Source: Melampsora larici-populina 98AG31 (Eukaryota; Basidiomycota; Pucciniomycetes; Pucciniales; Melampsoraceae). From it: a stretch of DNA of 64,000 nt. Every line of letters starts with the position of its first letter. The stretch's first letter is position 1. The DNA lies in the NCBI RefSeq assembly GCF_000204055.1, contig NW_006768800.1, positions 309,967 through 373,966 on the forward strand, read 5' to 3'. Below the pieces are notes generated by a model. That model ran no database searches. It worked only from the letters and a program-made list of their open reading frames with translations, and was not told where the DNA came from. The position numbers and the translations under genes were made by a program. Below are positions 45,865 to 55,976 of the stretch, one piece after another.

Positions 45865-48197
45865 CAGCCGTTGTAATATCTATCGGCAGTTTTTTGAACA
45901 AATGTGTTGTCGCCAGATTTAATTTGACAAAAACTCGACAAAAGCCTTTCAAGATTGATCAACTTTATTGTCTTTGTTTGACAAGGTTCAATACTGGACA
46001 GGTAAGTTTCACACTTTCCTCTCTCCCTATACACGCATGACTCCCTGCTGTGCCATACCAAAAGCCGGTTGATTTTTATTTTTTTATTTTTTTATTTTTG
46101 TTAACCGGACCAACACCCTCCCCCCTTTCTCTGCTCATCTCCGATCCAGTTGGAATCCATCACATTGACCAATTTTCCCACACCACACTGTCACCACGTG
46201 CATCCCCAATCACCCCTAAAGGCAAGTTGAACATCTTGACTTGTCACAGGTCCACACCACCTCACTGACCGGTTTTGATTTTGTCCTATTTCTTTGGATT
46301 CATTTTTTTTCTTCCATTTTGGTCACTTTCAATCCAATGCAACAGAAGAATCAAACCTCCATCAAAATAAAAATGTAGATCCGATTCAAGGAAATGAATT
46401 AATTTCAAACGCAGTTCAACATCTTACAACTCAAGTACCAAGACATAGATTAACGATTGAACAAGAAAAAGTCTTATTGAAAAGGTTTTCTATACAAGAA
46501 TATTTAAGTAAAAGAGAAATGGAAGAACTCGCTGAGAGTTTAAAGATTCCTACTAGTCAATTGAGAACTTGGTAAGGCTTTTTGTTTTCACATATATCTT
46601 TTATATTTTTGACTTGTAAGATTTCGAATCTGATTTTGATTTTGTCTTTTCTGGTATTTTGTAGGTTTGGAAACCGGTGCTCAAAGCTCAAAGTAAGAAA
46701 ACCTTCAACATGGTCTTTTTTGCACCTTCAATATCTGATATGTTTGTATTCTTTGTCATTCAAAGACAGCTGCAAGACAACCGGCTGAATTAGAAGCAGG
46801 AATGGGTCATTTGTTAGTTCAACTTTAAGATCCATGTTTTTCTTGTCCCATTACAATTGACTGATCTTGTTTGGATTCTTTGTTTTGGTTGGTATCTTTA
46901 TATCTGATGCAGAACTTGGAAATTTGAATAAACGAATCAATGGAAATGATCATAAATCAAAAGCTTCTACTTCAAGATAATTTAAATTGTTTTCCCAAAA
47001 ATTTCTTTTCAACAATCAAAATAGACTTTTGAAACCATTTTTATCAAGTGGTTTTTTTGCTTTTATTTCAAAAAAATATCTGTTAAGACAAATCTTTGTA
47101 TCTTTCAGACCTTTTACAAAAATATACTCATACTAATAATCATCAAAAATGATCATAACCCATCATCTATATATATATCTTGGTTTCATCTTTCTTGCTT
47201 TTTTTTCTTAATTACCAATGTATCTCAAAGTGACTTTTTTCTTATTTTGTCTGAATCTCCATCAAAAATATCTATGTTTACATTTTAATATAATCATTCT
47301 ACTTATCTTTATTAAGTTTTGATCTCAAAAAGTTAATCGAAATTTATTTATTGTGATCTACAAAAATATAAATTCCCGTACATCATTCTTTAGTCATTCA
47401 AATCCTAATATCATTTGAATCATCTGATGGGTTTACAAGAGAATCAGTTTGTTGGAACAAAATATTTTTTATCCAAAATCCTCCAATTCATCTTATTTAT
47501 AGCCTTCTCCTACTGAGTGGAATGAAAAAAATGGCTGAATTCATTTTTGCTTTTGTATAAGTTGTGCTAAACGAAGCATTTATTTGTAAAAACAAAATCT
47601 CTCAAATCTGATATGTTGGTTTCATTGTTGGCTTCTGTTCTAGAAGTTGAAGCTTTACAAAATTGAAACATTGTGTTGTGAATTATCAATCGCACAACAA
47701 AGTGTTGATTGATTGTTGTTCAAAACAGATCACATATTTTATTCTTGTTTCACATGAATTTCGCACTATACAAGATTTTGTTAGCATAATCTTGTCACTT
47801 TGTTTCAAGTTTATTGAAAAAAAAGACACGAAGCAGATAACATACAATTACGAGTTTGTATTCGGTTAAACAATGGATAAAGCAAGAATGTTGATATGAT
47901 GGATGTTATAGGAATTGTTATAGATCGAAATATGGGGAAATTTGATGAGATGATGTTGTCGCCATTATAAATGGGTTTCCGGTAATCATTTTGAAAAGAG
48001 AATAACCGGAAAGAGAGAGATGGAAAAGGGTTAGAAAGAGGAAATGCGAAAGAGTTTGTCTCTTCTTAAAAGAAGAACGATACACTTTAGTCTGAAAGTG
48101 GAAAAAAATTGTCTTTTTTTGACTTTTTGACTTCCAGAGTAAAATCCGGTCACAACACATCTGTTCAAAAATCTGCCGATAGATATTACAACGGCTG
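45865..48197. mobile_element. 2.33 kb TA-flanked inverted-repeat element containing a homeobox gene
   Basis: Ends start CAGCCGTTGTAATATCTATC and match in inverted orientation over about 55 bp with few mismatches. TA flanks both sides (45863-45864 and 48198-48199). A diverged copy of the same target without the insert lies just downstream, where TTA at 48273-48275 joins directly to GCTCAAG. TA duplication and CAG ends suit the Tc1/mariner group. No transposase is present. The only recognisable gene inside is a homeodomain protein. Confidence 0.85.
46294..46982 (+). CDS. homeodomain protein inside a TA-flanked element
   Basis: The homeodomain is split by an intron exactly in the recognition helix. 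Exon 1 ends at 46571 in the Trp codon, and exon 2 (46665-46692) continues FGNRCSKLK; together these give the invariant WFxNR pattern of helix 3. Upstream, RHRLTIEQEKVLLKRF and LSKREMEELAESLKIP supply helices 1 and 2. A third exon from 46766 reads TAARQPAELEAGMGH. The last exon (near 46920-46982) and the true start codon are uncertain; the ATG at 46294 precedes a Phe-rich stretch that may be untranslated. Homeodomain proteins are DNA-binding regulators. I see no sign that this is one of the mating-type HD pair, since no partner gene is adjacent. Confidence 0.7.
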
Positions 48198-48320
48198 TAG
48201 CTCAAGTCCTAGGCGTCAGCTCCAACAGTGATGATGATATCATTACCTATAACAGATAGGTCAACCGGTATGGTTAGCTCAAGTCCTAGGTGTCGGCTCC
48301 AACAGTGATGATGATGTGGA
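48198..48320. repeat. right part of a tandem duplication that preserves the empty target site
   Basis: The block AGCTCAAGTCCTAGG...CAACAGTGATGATGAT occurs at about 48199-48238 and again at 48275-48315. The word ATAACAGATAGGTC lies before the inserted element (45838) and again at 48248. The ancestral locus was therefore a tandem pair, and the element landed in the first copy. Confidence 0.85.
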
Positions 48321-48795
48321 AGCCGATCCCGGGACTGAGAAACTAGATATACGGCCGCCTGTACAACTAGCACGTGACCTGCTGTGGCCCAGTCGTGTAC
48401 ACACCATCCTACAACAAGTAGGATGCATAGAGATCAAATTGAAAAGTTTCAAATTGAGAGGTGGACCGTGTTGTGACAGGTCAAATTCCCTGCCAAACCA
48501 ATCTCCAAATTCTGACCAACCCGCTTTGATCTCATAATTATTCACCGAGTGCAAACAATTGTTGTACAATTTGTTACATCACACCAACGTATATGTACAT
48601 TGCTTCTCTGTGTGCTGCACTGCTGTCAAATTTTTGCAACAGCCTACAATCAGCTGAGCCTACACCACACACCACAGGGTACATAAACTTCCTTGGCCTC
48701 AGATGGTTCTGGAAGCCTGTCCAGGAATTCTGTTGAGATCACTGCAAAAATGCAGTTTCATTCACAAAATTTGTGAAGACAGTGACTGGAGCCTG
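48321..48795. other. intergenic, possible decayed exon
   Basis: A frame at about 48290-48537 reads protein-like text (DDDVEADPGTEKLDIRPP) but has no recognisable family, start or splice partner. Confidence 0.35.
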
Positions 48796-49363
48796 GCTCT
48801 AACCTAACTAAGTCCCTCTCAGCCAGTGAGCCTGTGAGAGGGGGACTTATATCTTATGCACAAGATTTAGCACAGGAGCCCAAAATTTTGGCTGGAGACT
48901 TTTTCCAACTGCTATATCTCAATGTCTTACAACTAAATATCCTGTGGCACTAAGAAAGGTTTTGCTCATCCACTCCTTCTACACATGATGTAACTTTGAA
49001 TTCTTGCATTTCAATCAGGAAAAGGTCAAGAAAGATACTTGAAAAAAACATTTTTCTGTAACATTCCAGACTGCCCACTGCAAGCCACTGACAGCTTTGA
49101 CAGCTTGGTAAAAAATCTGTGAGATTTTCAAAATTTTGAAGCATATTACATCTGCAGCAATAGAGGAGAACCAAAGATGAATCAAATGGGTATGTGTAGA
49201 AGAAGCGGATGACCAAGACATTTCTTTTTGAGGTAATGAGATATAGCAGGTGGAAAAAGTCTCCAGCCAAACTTTTCCGGCTCCTGTGCCAAATTTCATG
49301 GATAAGATGTAAGTCCCTATCTTGCAGGCATGCTCACCAAGAGGGACTTGGTTAGGTTAGAGC
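48796..49363. mobile_element. 568 bp inverted-repeat element, GCTCTAACC ends
   Basis: Ends are GCTCTAACCTAACTAAGTCC and the inverted GGACTTGGTTAGGTTAGAGC. Inverted similarity continues well inward (TTTGGCTGGAGACTTTTTCC on the left, its mirror near 49255). There is no transposase and no clear target duplication. Confidence 0.8.
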
Positions 49364-50932
49364 ATCCACAGTGGTGGGCTCCAAATCAGTGCTCCAAATT
49401 GAGCGAATTCAAATTTGGTGGGGCCCCAAATCAATCCAGATGCAGTCGTTTGGGCTTCAAAAGTGTACATTCTATGTGTTTACACTCACTTTGAGATTGG
49501 TGTGCGTGGGCTTACATGTGCGAGGTAGGTTTTTTTAAGTTCAGAGTTCTTCAAAAACAGCAACAAACAAACACAGGCAAATGATCACACACACTTATTG
49601 TTTCATTTATAACAACGTGCAAATGTGAAAATTTAAAAAATTTTGTTGACATGGAATAAATCCAGTGAGGCTCAAACTCAAAAAGCAAGTGGTTTGGGTA
49701 GCACGCCGCACAGACATGCACTCCAAAACCATGTCTAACCGACTGCACCACGAGACTTCCCCCGTTGGTGTGCTTTTCCCCACTACAATCACATTTTTGT
49801 ATGTATTTTTTGGCCTGTCACAGGTTGCGCACCGACCACCTCTAAATTTTCAGAACGCCTCAATTGCAAGCTTTTTGCAAACGACTGCACAACAAACTTG
49901 TACACTCCACAACCTGAGAAATACTCCATTTGCAGGGATCAATCTTGCAACCTCTCTGTGCATTTCCTACCAATGATTTTGGTCTGCACCAAAAAAAAGT
50001 TGTTTGCCTTGTCCTTGTGCACAATATACAGAACTTTTTTCCCAAGGAATCACAGTGTTCTCTCCTTTGAACATGTACAAATGTTTCCATCTTCTTAACA
50101 CTTGTAACATGTAGCAGCTGATAATCTGACTTGTCACTGACAAGTATCCTCTTTTGAGCAACTTTGGCACTTGTCTAAAGGAGGAGGGATTTAGATGGAG
50201 CGCATTACAGACATGGTCCTTTTTGAGAACACCAGGACTGGGGGAGATGAATCAAACATCAGACATAAGTACCTAGCCTAAAAGGGTAAGTACCTAGCTA
50301 GAGGGTATTAAATACCTAGACTATATACAAGCCTCCGGCTGAGCCCTGACTCAAAAAACATGGGTACTGCCACTGGCCTGACTGCACCCCAAATCAATAG
50401 CTCAAGACCCCCCCACACACAAAACCAACCCTAACCCAATTAAGCCCTGTTGGAAAGACAGTGAATCAGTTTCTATCTTTCATCATAGTGACAATCCTGA
50501 CATTAGAAGTTATATTAGAAATTCCAGTAGATCCTATTCAAGCCTCATCTTTGTGCTCATTCTTATTTTTCTCACTTTAACATTTCCTCTGATAAACTTA
50601 GGTATTTATGTATTAGGTCTTACTTCAAACTTATAGTCCTTACTTAACCTGTTCAGTAACTTTGTGGTTGTACTCTTTTCATATTCTTAGGTTAGTTTCC
50701 CAAGTCTGCATACTTGAGGATAGGAGAAGCTGTGCTCACCATTCGCACAGAACTGTCAGGTCATGGTGTCCTTAGCCATCTACAAGTGACTTGATTCTAA
50801 TTCAATTATATTTATTGTTCTGGCTTTGCTAGCTTGATTCCCAATATAATAAGATCCAAAAATATGTTATGATCTATTTTCACAGATTGGAAAAGAAGAT
50901 GAAGGAATGTAGCCAAAGTCCTTTCCTATTGA
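49364..50932. other. intergenic, AT-rich
   Basis: No gene is supported. GAGCATCCACAGTGGTGGGC at 49360 looks like one end of another TTA-flanked MITE, but I cannot find its partner. Confidence 0.45.
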
Positions 50933-50935
50933 TTA

Positions 50936-52579
50936 GAGCATCCCCAACGCGGACCTGTTCTGAAAACCAAATACAGACCCAAAAAAAGATTGCTGGAAAA
51001 ATTATGACAGCTGGATTTCATTTTCAGCTTTGTTGCATCCAACGCGCACATGAGGTAGAAATTTTTGAGTCATTTTGAGCTGCCCAAGTTGCCAAACCCT
51101 CACCTCATCCAACCACCAAATAGCCATCAATTGGTTGGACAATGAGAAGATAGGACACATGTGCCAAATGCCTGTCCAATACTCGGCCAATACAGCTTGC
51201 TGTAAAAGTTCAGTTGGTATTTCATATTTGGAGTACCGACCATGTGAAAGGCATTTTGCTGAAGATTCAAACTCACACACATGGTGAGCTGTCAACTATT
51301 CAGACCACACTGGATGGTTGTTTTGTGACCACACCGCCAACATATTTATCCGAGGTATTATCGGATCACCAACCTCCGACAGAAGCTGTCCGAGGTTTTG
51401 ATCCGAGGCAATTCCCAGCGCAGAAGATTACCTCGGACAAAAACCTCGGACAGACCTTGTCCGAGGTTTTACCTCCAATGATGCCTCGGATTCCGCAACC
51501 CGAGGCATCTATGTTGGCAGTGCCAAGGCCAGTAAATGTAACATACAGCTTACGTGTGTGAGGGTAGTGACTCTTTTGAAGGAGGCTACACTCACTAAAA
51601 GGTGGCACTGGGAGTAGTTTAAGATGAAGTATAATAAGTATTATTATATTTCAGTTGTTAAACTAGGTACAAAGGAAGGAGAGGATGATGAGAAAGGGTA
51701 AGATAGGATGGGAGGTTAACAACTAAGAGTCTGCTGGGACAAATCCTGGCAGAGTACAGTTAGTTGACTCTTAAAGAAGAGGTTTTGATTTATAAGTTAC
51801 TATAACAATGAAAACTGGATCCCAAAGTTCTCCAGTATCCTTTCAGTAACAGGATCAAGAGTGATTATGAAGATCACTATCTCGGTTATCTCTTGGAGGT
51901 CACCAACCTAATTGGTTATTGTCTTAGAGGTCACCAACCTAGTATTGAACTACTTAGGGGAAGTAGGGGATCTAGAAGTGAAGTGTATAACTTACTAGGA
52001 TCTAGTCAGGAAAGATCAAGGGGAATAGAATGAATCACTAGTATTACTATTTGTAATACTCTTCATTATTATCCTAATTGAACTCTTGATGGTTCTTTAG
52101 AAAGTGGTATGTATGAACTTAGTTTTTCCTCTGAGGATGAACTGAGTTTTGGTTTATATATTCAGCTCTCTAAACCTAATATTGTGATATACACAAGTGT
52201 TGCAATATTAGGTTCATAATTATTATGTTTATTATTTTTATAAATAATTACACTTGATGTTATGTTCAGTAATCATTAAGTGCTGCATGCAATATAAGCA
52301 TTTTTAACTCTTGATACTGAGTTATGAGATGTTACTATTGTTTTTGTATGCAATCTTATATGTTACATATTAGTTCTTGAGTACTTACATATGTAATTAG
52401 TGTTTTATACATATGTCAATACATGTTACATATGTTTCTAAGATATATGTACATGTAATTGAGTTTTATAAGTAATAGTTATATTTACAAGTTAGTATTT
52501 GGGTACATGTGTATGTACCCAGGGCTGACAACATGTGTGTCCGATTTGTTATGTTTACCAACCTGCGTTGGAGATGCTC
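50936..52579. mobile_element. 1.64 kb Harbinger-like non-autonomous element
   Basis: Ends are GAGCATCCCCAACGC and the inverse GCGTTGGAGATGCTC with one mismatch. A TTA duplication flanks it (50933-50935 and 52580-52582). TTA is the usual target of PIF/Harbinger elements. There is no transposase. It contains a nested smaller element at 51332-51522. Confidence 0.8.
51332..51522. mobile_element. 191 bp nested CACYG-ended palindromic MITE
   Basis: Ends CACCGCCAACATA and the inverse of CACTGCCAACATA are flanked by CCA on both sides (51329-51331 and 51523-51525). The interior is made largely of CCTCGGA/TCCGAGG words in both orientations, enough to fold into alternating hairpins. Confidence 0.8.
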
Positions 52580-52792
52580 TTAAAGAGTTTGTCAGATGAG
52601 GGACTAATAAATACAAGTTACATAATATAACTGATGTAAATAGAAGTTGTGTGACATGTACCATCTCTTTCATCACAATTGTACTTCTCTAGTTATTAAC
52701 TTCCAAGGTAGTCATTGATACTCATTTGTGATTTCAAAATCGATTTTTTTTGGCTGGTCCAAAGGTAGTACAAAGTAGACATTACCTACCAT

Positions 52793-53371
52793 CATTGCCA
52801 CCATTAAAGAGGTTCTCTGGCCTAGGCTGGAATCTCATTGCACGTAGAATGGGACATTGAATCATCTTGCACTGCACAACTGAGCCATAAAGCATATGCT
52901 ACATATGTGCAAACATTTGAATAAATCCTCAGCTATTAGCTACATATAGTTCCGCTCAGTCATGTGTCATCTGGATAACCAAATCACATGTAATGCATCC
53001 TGTAACTTTGTTCAGATTGAGACCTGCATTTTTAAAAATTGATTACAGCTGTTTCAACAAAGATCAATTCTCTTGAAAATCTTGTCAATATGCAAAACCT
53101 GGGTTTTTTCTCTCACTTGGTTTTGTCTCTCCGCTAATTGAAAAAATACAGAAATGATTACACCTGTAATCAAGTTTTTTCTCAGTGTTTACCTGCCACA
53201 GAGACAGCTTTCTTCAAGAAAAAGTTGTCAACCTTCCTTGAAACGGCTGTACATACATACATCACAATGGCTCCTCATGAAATATTCATGAAGCTGTGTA
53301 ACAGTAACAGAAGGGGAATCTGGTCCCTAGGACCCATTTTCCCATTGGGAACCTCTTTAATGCTGGCAGTG
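52793..53371. mobile_element. possible CACTG-type element with CATTAAAGAGGTTC arms
   Basis: The 20 bp ends TGCCACCATTAAAGAGGTTC and its inverted near-copy enclose 580 bp. Interior words such as GCTACATATGTG resemble elements A and B. The left terminus reads CATTG rather than CACTG and no target duplication is clear. Confidence 0.5.
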
Positions 53372-53460
53372 TGTAGCAACAGGGGGCTACAGAGCGCCCG
53401 GTAGCATCTCATTGCACCTCTAATTACCAAAATTTGGATGCAAATATTCTGTAACAGTAA

Positions 53461-53790
53461 ATGATCAATCAATTTATGTTTAAATTGCAAGGGGAGATAG
53501 CAATTGTTTGGATTCGTGTTGATGATGGTATGATATGTTCACCAAGTGCAAAACTGATTAGTTATTTGCAAACATCATTGGAGAAGTTTCTTAAATTAGT
53601 GTGGCAGAAAGAGGTAGATCAAACAGTTGTGGTAAAGATTATAAAGAAAGAACATGGTTTGTTTTTACAAACTCAAGAGGTTCTCGCAACGCAGATTGTA
53701 ACCTATTGTAACACTACAAAGGCAAGTCCGTTGCCCAACTTGGACCGATTTTCTCTCGTGCTTTCCGTACATCCGAGGCGCAAGGGTTGA
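53461..53790 (+). pseudogene. remnant of a Copia-like reverse transcriptase
   Basis: The 109-codon frame contains WIRVDDGMICSPS, corresponding to the YVDD region of Copia RT, then VWQKEVDQTVVVKI and HGLFLQTQEVLATQI, which match the following segment in rust elements. Flanking RT and RNase H parts are missing. It is unrelated in frame to the complete Copia beginning at 54076. Confidence 0.65.
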
Positions 53791-54070
53791 ACAACAACGC
53801 TTGCGCGAAGCCGAGATGGAGCAGGATGGAGCTCTTATCACCTTTTGGGTCTGTTTCCGGCGTCACTTTGACCCTATCCCCGGAAACCACTGCGCATTGG
53901 TATCCAAACTACATATATCCAGGAGGTACATAGGGACCACAATTGCTTTTGGATATCGATGCGAGGGTACCACTATGATCAGCTATCATAGTGTACATCA
54001 TAGCAACGGTTGGCACATTTTCTAAATTTCAATATCAAAAAGAATATCATTGAAAGACTTTGCTAATGAC
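53791..54070. other. short spacer before Copia
   Basis: No gene is recognised here. Confidence 0.4.
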
Positions 54071-54075
54071 CTTTT

Positions 54076-54426
54076 TGTTGAACTACTTGATGTCTCATGA
54101 TGAACTCCTCTCGTACTCCTTATGTCATCTGTCATGTGTGCTTTCCATCTACTGCTTCTTGTCTATTGTTTTCTTTTATCTCTCATGACGGATCATGTGA
54201 CTCCTCTAGTTCTTACATAACTAACAAATGTTTGTTACGTAGTAGTGTTGTGTATATATACAACCTGGAGCTGCACTAGGAAAGGGTCTCTTTTCCTCAC
54301 CCTTTCCATTTCATTCTCGTGCGCTCCAGGTATGTATTTTCTTTTTCCTTCATGTTGTGTGTGTTACTTATGAAATTGAAACCACCCTTTCCATTTCATT
54401 CTCGTGCGCTCCAGTTGATCGCAACA
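54076..54426 (+). repeat. left LTR of the Copia element
   Basis: It starts TGTTGAACTACTTG and ends GATCGCAACA. A TATATATA box near 54253 is the likely promoter core. The sequence CACCCTTTCCATTTCATTCT occurs twice inside the LTR, near 54299 and 54383. Confidence 0.95.
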
Positions 54427-54440
54427 GGTTATGAGACCCA
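54427..54440 (+). other. primer binding site of the Copia element
   Basis: GGTTATGAGACCCA directly follows the left LTR. The minus-strand Copia at 5.5 kb has a nearly identical word at the corresponding place. Confidence 0.6.
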
Positions 54441-54731
54441 TCTCTACCAACTGCTAGATCTCGATTCAAGTTTTTTTTAAAATCTTTAATCTGTAAATTG
54501 CGCCACACTATAAGGGTCCCTGGGTACACAGTACACCAGTGCATTTTTTTAGCTCTGTTTCTCTTCTCCACAACCTAAATCATCTTCTCTCGAATACTCC
54601 AATACAAATCTCTTACACACCACAACCTCCTCATATCCACGCTGGATTTTCCTATTTTATACACAACCACACGTTATCCACCGTCTTCATTCGATCTCTA
54701 TCCCTCTTTATCTCGTTATACTACTTCAATC

Positions 54732-55976
54732 ATGGCCTCGTTAGGCTCTTTGGATGATCGTTCTAACAAACTATCCGGTATCACTGCTCTGCAACCACCT
54801 GGCGAGAACTCGAATTATCTCGACTGGGAGTTCGCTCTTGAGCTCTACTTTGTGGATGCTAAGTTGACTTATGTTCTCAAAGAGACGGATGTGAAAGCTA
54901 GGCCGTCGACATGGGAGGATGACAATGCTCGTGTCTGTACCCTCATCAGTCGCGCGGTAGAAGATGTGAATTATCAATATCTTAAGCCGCATCAAAACAA
55001 CGCCGCCGCCATGTGGAAGGCCTTGCGCCTTGCACATGAAGACTCAACCTCGGGTGGTAGAATGATTGTACTCAACTCTCTCGTCACCTCCAAAATGGGA
55101 GAAATGGACTTAGATACACATCTGCAATCGATGAATCGGTTGTTTGAAAAACTCGCATCTCTTATCACGGAAGATCAGCCTCTTACTGCCGATGATATTT
55201 ACACGACCTCTCTTATCAACTCGTTGCCCGATGATTGGGCGCACGTGGTAACTCCGCTAATGCAGCAGAAGACTACCGATTCCGTTTCCGTCATTCGTGC
55301 ACTCAAAAACAAACAAAATCGACGAAATGCATCAGGACACGTATCTGTTTCAAAGGCTTTCAAATCTCACTCATCCTCGACTCCATCCTACAAAACCGCA
55401 TCATTAGATCAGTGTCAGACCAACCGCAAACTTAAGAACGCTAAATTCTGCTCCTTTTGTAAACGAACGAATCATGATGTTAATCACTGCTGGGTGTTGG
55501 ACAAGATTCTGGAGGAGCGTAAATCTATGACGACTCCGTCAGGCTCTAAAGTCTCTTCTCACTCTCGACCTCAGCCTCAATCGTCAAAAGCCGGTAAAAC
55601 CTCTGTTGTCTCGCTAGGTTTTAGTGAATCTGAATCAGAAAACGAAAGCCCTGCACAAGCTAAGTTTGCATTGGTTGATGTTGCGAGGATATCCCGTCTC
55701 AAAGAGTGGAATATCGATTCTGGGTGTTCATCAACCATGACACCAAACTCTTCATCTCTCTCGGGACTTACTCCTGCTACGAGGTCTATCCACTTGGCAG
55801 ACAACTCGGTAATTTATGCTACCCACTCTGGCACGGCTCAACTCGGCATATCAGGTTCAATCGGTCACAAATCACTCTTTGTCCCCGATCTGCAAGAACC
55901 ATTACTTTCTGTTTCGTCTCTCTGCGATGATGGTTTTTCGGTGGTATTTACCAAAGACGGATGCCGCATTCATTGA
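54732..55976 (+). CDS. Copia gag and protease frame, ending at UGA
   Basis: The 414 codons encode a UBN2-type gag (DWEFALELYF, MWKALRLAHED), a CCHC zinc knuckle CSFCKRTNHDVNHC near residue 240, and the protease site WNIDSGCSSTM near residue 328. The frame stops at TGA 55974-55976. The following frame is the same one, with no further stop to 59099, so this is a single gag-pol frame split by one codon. It could be a fresh nonsense mutation (CGA to TGA is one step) or a readthrough site. The protease being on the upstream side argues for mutation. Confidence 0.9.
   Translation: MASLGSLDDRSNKLSGITALQPPGENSNYLDWEFALELYFVDAKLTYVLKETDVKARPSTWEDDNARVCTLISRAVEDVNYQYLKPHQNNAAAMWKALRLAHEDSTSGGRMIVLNSLVTSKMGEMDLDTHLQSMNRLFEKLASLITEDQPLTADDIYTTSLINSLPDDWAHVVTPLMQQKTTDSVSVIRALKNKQNRRNASGHVSVSKAFKSHSSSTPSYKTASLDQCQTNRKLKNAKFCSFCKRTNHDVNHCWVLDKILEERKSMTTPSGSKVSSHSRPQPQSSKAGKTSVVSLGFSESESENESPAQAKFALVDVARISRLKEWNIDSGCSSTMTPNSSSLSGLTPATRSIHLADNSVIYATHSGTAQLGISGSIGHKSLFVPDLQEPLLSVSSLCDDGFSVVFTKDGCRIH

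Noticed and set aside
45865..48197. Homeobox locus as a mating-type (HD1/HD2) locus
   Set aside because: No divergently transcribed partner homeodomain gene is present and the gene sits in a TA-flanked element.
51340..51500. CCGAGG/CCTCGG array as a CRISPR-like or regulatory array
   Set aside because: The words are irregularly spaced, inverted to each other and bounded by MITE ends, so a folded transposon explains them better.
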